The notes under the pieces were generated by a model. It worked only from the letters and a program-made list of their open reading frames with translations. It made no database searches and was not told where the DNA came from. The position numbers and the translations under genes were made by a program. A stretch of 64,000 nucleotides of DNA from Rhynchosporium graminicola (taxonomy: Eukaryota > Ascomycota > Leotiomycetes > Helotiales > Ploettnerulaceae): the NCBI GenBank assembly GCA_900074885.1, contig FJUW01000003.1, positions 310,001 through 374,000 on the forward strand, given 5' to 3'. Shown here in pieces: positions 44,613 to 56,007 of the stretch (position 1 is the first letter of the stretch; each line of letters starts with the position of its first letter).

Positions 44613-46405
44613 TTAGAGAAGGGCCAGAGTGTGGTCCTCTCTAATTTTTCCACTAATACCTAATGGTGCTTCTCCGCCAACCACTGCTGGACCCCGTATG
44701 AATATCTGTATGATAGTTAGCAAAACCCACAATGGTAAACGCTCTACTCACATCTCCGGCAGAAGCTGTGTCCGTGGTTTTATGCAGCTTGCTATCTCGA
44801 AAGAAAAGCTCTATGCTGGTGACTGGAGCGCCGAAATGTGACTGTGTCTCGGGATCACTACCAACTCTGTAATCATACAGACCAGTTTGTGTAACTGCTC
44901 CAGCGACTTTCGCTGAGGTGAGAGCATATATTATGCGCGCGCCAGTGTAGATTCTCAAGTCGGACAGCATTTGGGAGCTCAGAGGAGTAGATTTGACACC
45001 AGCTGGTTCCGAGACATAGATCAAACGTAATTTTCCAGGAGTATTCCCGAGAGCCGGACGGAGAGAATCGTACATACGAGTGAACATTGATGCAAGAGGC
45101 ATGACACCATCTTGAACCAGTGCTCTGGTCTGGAACCAATGGACAATGTTGTACATCGACGTGTTCAATTTGCCTGCCGTGTCGGCATGAGTTTTAGCGA
45201 GCGTGCTGGCTGATGCTACAATAATTGTTGGTGCGATACCTTGAGTTGCCAGAACCAGATCGGGACATTCACCGGCCACTGAGTTCAGCGCTACAGAAGC
45301 ATTTGAGAAAAGAGCGGAGAGTGTCAAGATAAGAGAATAGATTGTAGAGAACGAGTCCACAGGGAGGAAAAAATCAGCATGGGTGATGCGCTGCGTCGTT
45401 GGGACGGAGGTGAGTTGCCCAGCAATTCCAGCAATGATATTGGCGTGAGTGAATTGGACAAGTTCTCCTGATGGCCAAAACGCCAACACTTCCTTAGGTT
45501 GAGATGTTCTATCAACCGCAGGTAGGTCTTGTCCTGTACCTAGATCTGAATCCTGGATGATCTCGGACCAAGTCGATACATTGACGGCTCCTCCAGTTCC
45601 CTTAGGTACCTCATTCCAGTCCATGTGTCTGCTTCCCTCATCGACCACCCAAATGAGCTGCTCGAGGCAAGGGTAGCTCTTGGTTATGGCATCGAACGGG
45701 AACGATCCAACAGCAGCTACAACGGCATCCGCCTTGGCCTTGTGAAGCAGAGAAATGATCTTCTCGATAGGCTGATCGTATGGAATAAGTGTGACAGTCA
45801 GATCGTAAAATGCGCATGCGAAAAGAGTTGCAAGAAACTCGATGGAATTCGGGAGGTAGATTGCAACATTCTTTCCACCATTCTGCTTAATGTTCTGTCC
45901 AATGAGGTTAATTTGCCGAGTGATATCAGCTATAAGAGTCAGCCTGAGACCTTGCCAAATTCAGTACTAACACACCTAGATCATGTTCAACAACTTGTTC
46001 AGAGCCAAGGACCGTTAGAAGCCTCCCTACTTCTCCAGTCTCTTTACCTTCACGGTCCAGTCCTCCAGCTACAACCCTTCTCCAGACGTCCCTTAGGTCT
46101 CCGTCCCGACCTCGAGCCCACTTCGAATCACCTGGGTCTTTGATGTTCAGCCCGGAGTTTAGGGGTATTCCATGCGGAGCAGAATGAGAGCGGAAGACAG
46201 CAGATTCTCCAGCTTGTCGGACAGGCGAAGCTTGTGCCTGCCTGGCCAGTAGCATAGGATGGGCGTCTGGATCCCTTGCTGTGACGACCGAATAGATAAA
46301 GGCTGTCAGAACGATAGCGGAGATCGTCGTAGAGTAGATATCCCAATCTCCCAGTATACTAGTGAGGGCCTCATCAAGCTTCACCATCAAATTGTCGAAA
46401 CCCAT
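44613..46405 (-). CDS. AMP-dependent synthetase-like membrane protein (degenerate core motif)
   Basis: Three exons (46405-45976, 45929-44752, 44705-44613), both introns 46 bp, give 566 residues. An N-terminal hydrophobic segment DIYSTTISAIVLTAFIYSVV suggests anchoring, probably in the ER. The chain then follows the fold of AMP-binding enzymes: RDGDLRDVWRRVV, TVLGSEQVVEHDLADITRQIN, NVAIYLPNSIEFLATLFACAFY and PYDQPIEKIISLLHKAKADAVV. The ATP-binding A3 loop (normally SGTTG.PKG) is replaced by FWPSGELVQFTHANIIAG, and the last part is short (GPAVVGGEAPLGISGKIREDHT). It resembles a conserved ascomycete group of synthetase-like proteins; I doubt that it adenylates a substrate in the usual way. The start is the ATG at 46405, divergent from POM34. 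Confidence 0.75.
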
Positions 46406-46904
46406 AGTATCTAAAATCAAATCAAATGAAGATGTACTTTTTCATGGACGGATGATCTTGCTTTCTTTAACTGGTGTCAGATAAGGTCGAGGTCGAGGCT
46501 GACACATAAGGATGGCGGGGCTGCTTATAGCTCCCGAGGCGTTGGCATATAATATCTAAAGCCAGCGCTAGAGGCTGGCAGGGTTGAAGTTAAGCTAGCT
46601 GCAGGGGAGATGAGCGAGCGAGACAAGGCTTCTAAACAAAAACAACAATAATACCGTCAACACCTAAGTCCAAATACTGACATCGACACTGACACCTCGA
46701 ACACGGCCCGCATATACTGCTGCTCCAGATTGCGAATATGCTTTCATAGAATGATTATACGATTACGATACTTCTACTAACCTACAGCTACCAATAAGAG
46801 CAGCCTACCAGGTAAGAAGCTCAGAGCTCTGATGGAATTGAAGCAATACCAATTATACCACAGCTCAAATCTGCAATCGAGGAGGCTGAAATATTACATC
46901 AGCA
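46406..46904. promoter_or_regulatory. Shared promoter interval, AMP-binding-like gene / POM34
   Basis: 499 bp between divergent starts; no specific element identified. Confidence 0.5.
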
Positions 46905-47736
46905 ATGTCTACACCACTGCGTCCATCAACGCCAAACGGGCAATTCACACCCTCAACACCAGTGACAGGGACGTGGAGGCATCCCAAATTGGACGAAATT
47001 GTCAAACGTCAAAATGCATCGAGTTTCACCGCGAGCAATGTCAAGAAGATTGCATATAATGTTGCGGGCCTGTTTGTTATATTCTTCATAGCACGAGGGT
47101 TGTGGACGTTGTAAGCCCTCTTTCTGTCGGGATACAGAATCTCTACTAATGCCAACCAGTCTCCCCAGTCTATTCCACCCGAACGCAGGTCTCACCCCAT
47201 ACGTGGACTGGGTATACTACATCCTGCAGGTCATGTTTCTGTTCAACATATTCATGGCATGCATGCCACTCGTGCGAACTTCGGACGATGTCTCCGACAT
47301 TCCACTCACGCCCGCTCAACGGAAGCTTCTTGGACTCCCACCAAGTTCTGCGCCACCTACACCTGGCTCTCAATACGTGACTCCGCCGAGATATGCAAGG
47401 ACTACACCGGTGGGAGGTTCGCCAGGAGCCAGAGGGGGTTATTCAGGTTCGCCCTTATCAGGGAAGGGAAGTCCGAATGGTAGTTCAATAGGCATGCCGT
47501 TCTCTCCAAGTTCAAGTCCTCTGCTCCAGAAAGCGATGGGTGGCGGAATTAATGGAGGTAGAAGAGCTTCATATGGATCCCCAAGTCCTCTTGGCCCATC
47601 GTTATTGAGGGGAAGCGGGTTAGAAACTCCAGGCTCGCCAACTCCTGCTCCAAAGACTGGCGGTGTTGGATTGAACAGCAAGTGGCTCTACGATAAGGGA
47701 AGAAGGAACTCAGGAAGCTCTAGGCTGTACTCATAG
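46905..47736 (+). CDS. POM34: Nuclear pore membrane protein Pom34
   Basis: Exons 46905-47110 and 47160-47736 (49-bp intron) give 260 residues. Pom34 is one of the pore-membrane nucleoporins, anchoring the nuclear pore with Pom152 and Ndc1. It shows the family plan: a Pro/Thr-rich start (MSTPLRPSTPNG), then two membrane segments, IAYNVAGLFVIFFIARGLW and VDWVYYILQVMFLFNIFMACM. The loop between them is short, and a motif PLTPAQRKLLGLPP follows directly after the second. The rest is a Gly/Ser/Pro-rich cytoplasmic tail with many SP/TP sites. Size is close to the yeast protein. The C-terminal KWLYDKGRRNSGSSRLYS looks like the conserved end in filamentous fungi. Confidence 0.85.
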
Positions 47737-48063
47737 ATGGTGATGGTGAGATATTGAGTTTTGTATTATTGATCAGATACCCCATAAGCTAGGCTTGGCG
47801 AGTTACAAGGGAAATTGAAGCATTTTCCAAGCGAACATTGTAGAAGTAAAGATCAATAGATTTCAATGATTCATGATGTGATAATTTTTCTGTGAGTAAC
47901 AATCAGCAATCCAATTCAGGCCAGGGCCCCTTCCAATTCCTCCTTCACGTGGTGGTCAGATCTGGATCCTATCAAACATCCCGATCCGGAACTTGAAGCC
48001 TGCTACTCTACTTTTGATTCACCCAAGAATACATACAACGCCGGATGATCAACGACTTTCAGA
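47737..48063. other. Intergenic between POM34 and HID1
   Basis: 327 bp, tandem arrangement; contains the POM34 3' end and HID1 promoter. No further signal. Confidence 0.6.
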
Positions 48064-51000
48064 ATGGGGGCCTCCGACTCGAAGCTCGTATTCAAGAAAG
48101 GGATCTTTAGATTGTCAGAAGACAAAGTTATTCCCGCGGACGATCCATACTGGGCATCTGTAAGAGAGCGACAGCCTCGCCTCCCCCGTTTACATACTAT
48201 ACTGACTCTGCTACACACAGTTCTGGGAACTCCCTGAATCCACCGAAGACATCTTCAGTCTCTTCTCACCCAACGATATCCGCCGGACGCGCGACACGGC
48301 GCTGGAGAACCTAGAGACACTTGTGCTTGCGATCACAAGCCGGCTATTCATACTACGACACCACCCTTCTTTTCCAGATCCCGAGCTTGCGCCAGAAAGA
48401 GATGCGCTGAACTGCATACGAATCCTTACTCGGATCCTTCCATACGTGTACGAGGCGGAGCAGCTGCAAGCCTGGGAAGATAGGTTCTTCTGGGGTGTGA
48501 GGAGGAAGCGGACACGGTAGGCTGCCTTTGTCTGGCTACTACACGTACACGTGGCTAATAAGGCCTCAGGAAAGCGTCACTGGCTCGCGATGTTCTCTTC
48601 GACGAATCTCAAGAAGAGCTTGCGAAGCTCGAGGCGGCAGGGGAGGAGTTTGAGGAAGTGAAGCCGCTTGCTGAAGAGCTGATAGATACTCTGATCGACC
48701 TACTCTTCTTCGCAGACTTCACGCTTCCACGACCGCAGAATTCGAAGAATAAAGTCACGTATGCAATTTGGCAGAGCGGTGTGGGATGCAACACATCAAT
48801 TGGAACGAGCAAGGAGTTTGAGAGCAATAGGACAGAGATATTGAGACTGCTCTTGACTATGACTAGTCAGAGCATGTACATGTCTGCGAATCTGTTGCCG
48901 GTTCAGGGGGTCAAGGCGATTAGCTACATTGTCACTTGTCCGGATAAGCAAGTGGTTCTGTCAGTCCTTTGCTCATTGCTGAATACTGCAAGTCAAGCAT
49001 CTGGGATAATAAAGTCGAGAGCTAATGTTCAACAGACTTTGAAGTATAATCCAGCTTCTTGGCGAGTTCCATATAATGTACAAGTTTTCAAGGACCCGAA
49101 GGCCATATTAGTTACATATGCTCTCCAGGTGTGTTCTACGACGGGCTGGGCTCGAAGCGTTAGCTGACAAGTGTAGTTTCTCCTGGTGATCCTGCTCTAT
49201 CCTATACCAGAAACAGATCCTGCTCACGCGAAGAAAAGTATGTGTATTTTCACGTAGTCGTCATTGAGGCAGACTCTAACTTGTATCAGATTACTTTCGA
49301 CATTTTCTTGGCCGTCTACACCGACCTCAAGATTTTCAATTTATTGTCGATGGAATGACAAGAATCCTCAACCAACCACTTAACGCCAGTACTTCCTACA
49401 TACCTAACAGCCAGCAATCCGTAAAATGTACCTCTGAGATGATCATGCTCTTCTGGGAGATCACTCAATGCAACAAACGATTCCGCTCTTTCATCATTGA
49501 CACTGGTCGATCACATGATTTCCTCGTCTTGATCCTCTTCTATGCTATCAATTACAAGCTGGACGCTTCAAAACAAGGCATTGTTCGGATGTGTATTTTC
49601 TTGTTGCAAACCATGAGTGTTGAGCCAAACTTTGGCAAGAATCTCAACAAGAGATTTGAGGCACAAGAGACCTTACCACCTACGATTCGACTGCAGAATT
49701 TCAACGGAACTTATGCAGATTTCCTCATTCACGTAAGCCTGAAGCGTTGGAGTTATATGCCATCAACTAAATACTCTTTAGTCGATCTACAATATCATCA
49801 CCACAAGTCAAGGAAAGCTCACAGCCATCTACCCAGCTCTGTTGGCAGTCATCAATAACATCGCCGCATACCTAGAGAATCTGAGCGCATCAGCGTCATT
49901 GAAGCTTCTTCAGCTGTTCTCTTCGATGTCCTCACCCAGCTTCTTACTGGCGAATGAGGGCAACCACAACTTGCTACAATCGCTTCTTGAGAGTATGAAT
50001 GCTATTATTGAGCATCAATTCATTAGTGAGTGCCCCAATCTCGTAGTTGTAAAATACACGTAGCGCTCAAGGAGTGCATGGACTTCGATTCAGAACCCCG
50101 ATTGGGGCATGGACTGAGAGCTTTTTCTTCTAGAGATCAATATGACGCCCAAGGGGTTTCGGTCACGACGTAAGAATCAAAGTCTATTCCAAAAAAGCGT
50201 GCAACATTCTTTGGGATGATTACTGACTAGTATTGTAGAAAATCCAAACTTCGTCTTTGCTGTGTTACGGAATCACAAGCGCTTCGAAGGTAAGATTTTT
50301 CAAACTGATGACCTACCTCATCTAACAGTTTCAGCACTCCGAACATTCACGCTCGAAAGCGGTCAAGAAGAAATTGAACGCCGAAATCGTCGCAACAAAG
50401 AACGTCAAATAGATCCCAATGATCTATCAGAGAGCAGGCGAGGGTCTGTTGAGAGTCTCCGGAGTCCTTCTATCAACCAGCCACATGCACCGACTCTCAG
50501 CGATGTACCTGAAGACGGTACTTTTGCCGTCGGAGACGATGAAGATGATGACGATACTGACGACGATCATCGTCCAACTCCGGCCGCCTCGACACCTACT
50601 GATCAACCATCTAGAGCTTCGTCTGTATCGTCAGGCGTAGACGATGCAGTCCCAACCCAATTAAGGGGCATGTCAGAAAAGGCGAGAGGAAAGATGCCAG
50701 GTAAATAGCCAATTTCCAATGCTTAGACCTCACTAATATGACCAGCTGGAATGCCAACTTTCTCGCGTGCAAACAGCACAACAAGTCTGAACAGTTATTC
50801 CAACACACCCTTTTCGATGCAAGGTGCTTTCGAGCCCACGCCAGATTGGATCGAGTCATGGCTTCCTGAACTTCCACTCCATACAATCCTCACCCTCAAT
50901 GACCAACTTGCACCACTACTTCCCACTCAGCGCTCATCCACCGACACACCATCAACACCTGTAATCCGCACCATCCAAACAACCAAAATCGCAGGCATAG

Positions 51001-51392
51001 ATCCCTCACCAATCCGCATCCAGTACTTTGAGTGGTCACCCCTATCTCTTGGCTGGTACGAATCGCTACTTTGGTCTTTCGTCTTCATTAGCGAGATGCA
51101 AGTAGCTAAAGGCACAGTCGGTGTCTGGAACGGAACAGGGATCAAGCTCTTCCGTGTTGAGACTGTCGCTCCTAGTGGCCCTACATTGAGCTCCCCACGC
51201 GGAGCAGTCGATGCAGTAGGCAGCAATATCGTGAGTCGGATTGGTAGTATCAATCTGAGAGGTGTGACTGGTGGGAGTCAAGACGCGCAAGCGGGTGGCG
51301 GTGGCGATACGAGGTCTGAAAGACCGCCTTTAGCTAGGACAGGGACGGGGAATGGGGAGCGGACGAATCTGATTAGAAGTGCGATTGTCTAG
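48064..51392 (+). CDS. HID1: Hid1/Ftp105 protein (Golgi peripheral protein, Dymeclin-related)
   Basis: Ten exons: 48064-48159, 48221-48516, 48570-49128, 49177-49237, 49290-49732, 49782-50025, 50064-50169, 50231-50289, 50335-50700, 50746-51392; 958 residues. The start MGASDSKLVFKKGIFRLSE carries the Gly2 myristoylation site of the family. Blocks in order include YWASFWELPES, ELIDTLIDLLFFADFTLP, SKNKVTYAIWQSGVGC, RTEILRLLLTM, NYFRHFLGRLHRPQDFQFIV and KNPNF-type VENPNFVFAVLRNHKRFEAL. Then comes an acidic Ser-rich stretch and PTFSRANSTTSLNSY, with the C-terminal part ending in EWSPLSLGWYESLLWSFVF. Hid1 acts in Golgi sorting and dense-core vesicle formation in animals; fission yeast Ftp105 anchors the deubiquitinase Ubp5 at the Golgi. 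Intron 8 (50290-50334) is 45 bp and stop-free in frame, so a longer isoform is possible. Confidence 0.93.
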
Positions 51393-52342
51393 GTATCAAT
51401 AACGGGAACAAACATGTGCTTTAGAAATGCATACGAATGATAGGGAGGATCTAGGCCACCGTGGCCAGAGTCATCCTTCACTGGCATGATAAGCGTGTGG
51501 TACAGTCCAGTACACAAAGATACATCAACCAGCGAGGCGTTTGGAAGCATTGGAATTACTCAGCTAGCTAGCAATCAAGCATTGGAATTACCAATTTCTG
51601 CTATCATTAGATTCAAATACTCATTTCAAGTATTTTTTATTCAGTGACCTGGTATTACCTCCAAAAGCTCCCGCCGTGCTCCCCGATATCACTCAATCAG
51701 GTTACTCACACCTCCGTCTGCAGAAACCCACGAAATCCAGAACAGCCGATCCTTCCCCTCTCCTTCCAAGCTACGAAGCCTTCCATGCATCTTTCAATCC
51801 CATTATCAAGTTTCCACCACTTTCGTATCCAATCACTTGTACCTTTTCCCTCCCAGATCAACAAATACGTCCGTCCCCTCGGCTCGGCTCGGCAAGCGAA
51901 AGCGTGGCGTTGCGTTTTCGACTGTGGCTGTGCTGTTCCTCCCGCTTGATCGGCGAGGAAGAGTTTCTCCGTTGATTCGAGCGTGCAGGACCGCGTGGTT
52001 GACAAGGTTTTTGGGAAGCTTACGCCACAGTTCGAAGGGTAAAGGGCTAGGAGGAGGGGTCAAGCCACATGTATGTATGTGGGAAAGGTTGGAGAATGAT
52101 TTGTTATGGATTGGAGAGTGAGATCTATTGAAATCTTTTGGAATTTGGAGTTCTTACTATGGTTTTATGAAATTTGGTACAGTGTGTTCAGTTTAAGGAT
52201 CTTGGTCAGTTGGTTTGAAGTATTCGGTGACCAAACCGGGGAACTGGATCTGAAACTCGGGTTTAGGCGTATAGGGCTGAGAAAACCCAAAGGCTGACCA
52301 CCCATTTTCTTTATTTAGTAAGGAGAAACGTAAGAAGAAAAG
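51393..52342. other. Intergenic, no gene seen
   Basis: Overlapping short frames on both strands at 51.6-52.1 kb have no family content. Holds the HID1 3' flank and the promoter of the hydrolase. Confidence 0.55.
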
Positions 52343-54125
52343 ATGGAGAGCAGTATCGCCAGTCTCCACGGCGCTGAGAATGAAGAGATCAAACCGTACA
52401 AGATCCACGTAAGTCTTCTCAACCTATAGTACTACTTAGCTGTACAACGTTTCTCGGCCGTACTACAGCTGACGTCGCATCAAAGGTCTCAACCAAGTAC
52501 CTAGATCTCACAAAGAAGAAACTCGAGTTGACGAGGCTGCCACATGAGGTTCTCTTGCCTAGAGATAGGGAGTGGGAAGATGGTACGCCAAAAAGTGAGA
52601 TAGAGCCTTTGATCGACTTCTGGTAAGTTTTCTCGGTTGGGTTTGGGAGCGGAGGTATCTCCTGCGATAATTTTGCGATGGCGTTTGTCTCGTGCTGAGC
52701 ACTTAGAGTCCTGCTGTTTATAACAAAGGAGAAGATAGAGAAGTATATGTACTGACCATCAACAGGTTAGAGCACTACACCTGGCGCCAGCGCGAAACAC
52801 ACCTCAACACCATTCTTCCACAATACCGAACAGTGATCTCCCTTCCCTCAACGAATACACCCACACCTCCTCTAAGAATCCATTTCCTGTATCTCAAATC
52901 ACCACACATACACGCCCTTCCACTCCTCCTGATCCCGACTTTCCCACTTACGAATCTCTCTTTAATACCACTCTTCGAGCCCCTCACAAACCCCACTTCA
53001 CCAACATCCACGCAGCCTTTCACTCTGATAATACCTTCGCTTCCTGGCCTAGGATTCGGCGATGCTTTCCAAACATCCCACTCGCTATCGCCTGATACCA
53101 TTCTTTCGAACTCCGCGGCACTTTGTGATGGCCTGATGAAGAGGCTCGGATATACATACTATCTCGCCAGTGCAACGGGCTCGGGTATAGATAGTCCCGC
53201 GGGGATAGACTATCACCTGCTGCGTCTACTGAGCAAGCATTATTCAGGCAGTTGTTTGGGTATACATGTTATTGAGCCTTGTATTCAAGCGCCGACATTG
53301 CGAAGGGAGCCTGTGGAATGGCTAAAATTCGCTATCGCACGCTTCTTTCAAGCCAATCTCTGGGGATATGAGAAGAGTGACTTCGCTGCTTTGAAATTGA
53401 CTGAACAGAAGTTAGCACGTCTCGATTGTAAAGGAGGGTTCGAAGAGAATGCTCTCATATCCCGAGGGGGACATTGGCCAGGATACGGAGCGGTTGGTCT
53501 TCTTGGTTTGAAGTAACCAAACACATTCTCCTACGCCCTCTGCGATTCTCCAGTCGGCTTGCTGAGTTTAGTGCTAAGCGCACTGAGGAGAAGGAACACA
53601 GAACATGGGTTGAGTAAACTGGAGATCATTGATGTAACCCAGTTGGCGTGGTTGCCTGGTCCAGAGGCCGGAGCGAGGTTTTGGGCTTCTGCTTTGCGCG
53701 AAGTTGAGCGGTTTGAGAAGGTTGCGAAGAGTGGACAGGCAACGAAGAAGATTGTAAAGAGCAGGGTTGCTGTGACAGTCTTCGGAGCAGATGGGGACAC
53801 TGAGAAGTACATTTGTCCTGCGTGGGCTGTATCAAGACATGATGTCCTCTTTTCGCAGAGGGCAAATGGAAGGGCGGGAATTGCTGTTTGGGAACGTGTA
53901 GATGTACTTGTCGATGGGATTCGAGGTTTGGCAAGGGAAGTCGAAAAGCTTGACCCGAGATTGAGGATTGCACCTTTGGAGGGGATTGTTGTGTTTGAAG
54001 AGCCGATTTTGGAGGAGAGTGAGGGGGATAGAGATAGTATTGATTATAGTGTAGATGAGAGTGAGCATGGGATGCAGACTGAGGTCGAGAGTCCGGATAC
54101 GATCGTTGCTATTAGTCCAAGGTAA
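52343..54125 (+). CDS. Epoxide-hydrolase-N-terminal (EHN) alpha/beta hydrolase, frame broken by one TAA
   Basis: Exons 52343-52408, 52486-52622 and 52766 onward encode an EHN region: PYKIHVSTKYLDLTKKKLEL, LPRDREWEDGTPKSEIEPLIDFWLEHYTWRQRE, then hydrolase segments LIIPSLPGLGFGDAF and YLASATGSGIDSPAGIDYHLLRLL. A TAA at 53514-53516 follows VGLLGLK. The same frame goes straight on with PNTFSYALCDSPVGLLSLVL, the block that should come next in this family, to a stop at 54125. The codon was probably CAA, one C-to-T change. A 48-bp GT-AG intron could be drawn around it, but it would delete the conserved block. The usual nucleophile elbow of EHN epoxide hydrolases (GGDWG) is absent; ATGSGID occupies its place, so activity as an epoxide hydrolase is doubtful. 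Either a recent pseudogene or two partial products. Confidence 0.65.
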
Positions 54126-55158
54126 ACTCACCGTCAGAAAAAAGAAGAGGGATAGGTTGAGACTTGATGTGGTGAGGAAATTTCGGGATATGTCTTATTG
54201 TACTTTGATGATACCAGGCGCAGTTGGTTTGATATTTTGCACGACTCACTCGAGAGGAGCTGTGGTTGGGTTCAATTGAGATGTGTTGAAAAGAACACCC
54301 AGATATCACTCTTTCATCGCAGAAAGAAGAGGATGAAGCGACCTCTGTGATCATAATGAGCGAGAGAACTCCTCGAGATCGCGTTCAGTGATGGGGCTTT
54401 CATGTGTGTCTCACTTGACAGTGTTCAAGAACAGACGCAAGCGTCCAAGTCTACCATAGGTAAGTAAATACCTGATGATATAAACTCATGAAGTCAATCG
54501 GAGAGGTAAATCGAAAATCAAGAACGGCTTCGTGTTGTAAGTAAAGTATAAGGCAAATGTAACTGTGGTCAACGAAGGAAGTAGTAAACTTTACCTTTGC
54601 AATCCCTTGCTTGCTCGATGACATCATTAGCGTTCTTTCACATGACTGTGCTCTTCGATCGTTTCTGAAATATGAAAGAAGTTGTGCTTCAAGGAGGATC
54701 CCCGTTAAATACGACGGTGTATCTGTCACTTATACGTGTATTCTCTTATAGCCTGGCTCCCAGTCCAGTACCTGACTCGAAGGGAATCAAGATCCAAAAC
54801 CTGATGCCTTTTCTTTTTACCTCCTTTATCGTAGAGTCTTTTAAGGTCGATCATTCGTTTCCCCGCAACAGGTAGTGAAAGCCGAACATTCGAAATATTG
54901 GAGGCGAATAGCCGTAGTTATCTATTCGAGAGTAGTAAAGAAGGGTTCGTGAAAGAGATGAAGTGGAGGTGGAAGTCGTGAGTCCGTAGAAATCGCCGTA
55001 TTCATGGGTGCTGAAAGTGGTTGGCTTTATACTAACATGAACATATACTAAATTGAAGCTCCCTACCAACAATCTTCTGATACTGTAGCTAATGTTACAG
55101 CCTCTTGAGATTCGGTTCCCTTCATCCTTAGTGAATCGCGTGCTGTTCGAGTGCGTTT
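54126..55158. other. Intergenic, no gene seen
   Basis: Between convergent genes; only short unsupported frames. Confidence 0.5.
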
Positions 55159-56007
55159 CTACCGATTCAGTTGTATTCGAGCACCAGTCCACGGGCAATA
55201 GAATTTTTTCAGCTCGCGCTGGACAGTAGGTAGCTGATGTCCAACTGGCACATCCCACTCCCAGTCTTCAAAAGCGATCTCTCCACGTCGTCGACGTCCC
55301 CGCCGTCCCGTTGCAAGAACTTTCTCCGTTCTCCCCTCAATTCCAAGGTAAGCATCCAACTCATCCTTGTGCATTTCGAGGAGATATGTGTCTGCGGATG
55401 CATGTACGATTTCGTACATGCGGAACCTCGTCCTAAGAATGATTCGTTTCAAATGGCCAGCCGCAACTGCCATTGGTATGATTCGATGAAAAAGATCCCG
55501 AGGACTGGAAACATTCCCAGCGTGAAGATGCGAGGTGTCTAGGATGATAGTATGTGGGCGAAGGGTCTCAAAAGGACCTAAGGAGGGAGCTTGTTCTTCA
55601 AGCATGGTTCTTATCACAATATATTTAATCAAAGAGGTTTGTTTCTTGGGTTCTAGACTCATACAGAGCACTTTGGCATCGTGAAGTGAGGAGACGAAAT
55701 GGCTGAGCCGAGACCAGATTTCTGTACACTGTTGGTGCAAACCCCTCTGAGTATCCGTACATTCTGATGACTTAGCTTGCTTTCTGAGAGCTTCTAAGAG
55801 GGGCGAGACTGGTGTCATCTCTGCAAAGATGTGTGATTCCATGTCGTGCTTGAAAATGATCTCTCGTAATTCTACTGGCAAATCGGGATTACTGAGTATC
55901 CAAATTGCAGTGCAGATTTCTGCGGATGGAGGATTTTGCTGGCGGCGAGGTTTAATCTTAGCCCACAGCGTCTCTGAGGCCCGAGAGAGACCTTTGGAGA
56001 CTGCCAT
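55159..56007 (-). CDS. Hypothetical protein, F-box/2EXR-like N-terminus
   Basis: Single exon, 282 residues from the ATG at 56007. The start is basic (KIKPRRQQNPP), followed by LSNPDLPVELREIIFKHD at about 37-55, which resembles the first helix of F-box or 2EXR domains (LP.ELR..I). The remainder is alpha-helical with LIKYIVIRTMLEE, RDLFHRIIPMAVAAGHLKRIILRTRFRMYEIV and a very basic ATGRRGRRRRGE stretch near residue 235. No signal peptide or membrane segment. I cannot name the family; proteins with this opening are common lineage-specific genes in filamentous fungi. The frame is intact, with no intron needed. Confidence 0.6.
   Translation of the reverse strand: MAVSKGLSRASETLWAKIKPRRQQNPPSAEICTAIWILSNPDLPVELREIIFKHDMESHIFAEMTPVSPLLEALRKQAKSSECTDTQRGLHQQCTEIWSRLSHFVSSLHDAKVLCMSLEPKKQTSLIKYIVIRTMLEEQAPSLGPFETLRPHTIILDTSHLHAGNVSSPRDLFHRIIPMAVAAGHLKRIILRTRFRMYEIVHASADTYLLEMHKDELDAYLGIEGRTEKVLATGRRGRRRRGEIAFEDWEWDVPVGHQLPTVQRELKKFYCPWTGARIQLNR

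Noticed and set aside
53505..53553. 48-bp GT-AG intron that would remove the TAA in the EHN hydrolase
   Set aside because: It would delete the conserved TFSYALCDSPVG block and uses a poor donor (GTTTGA).
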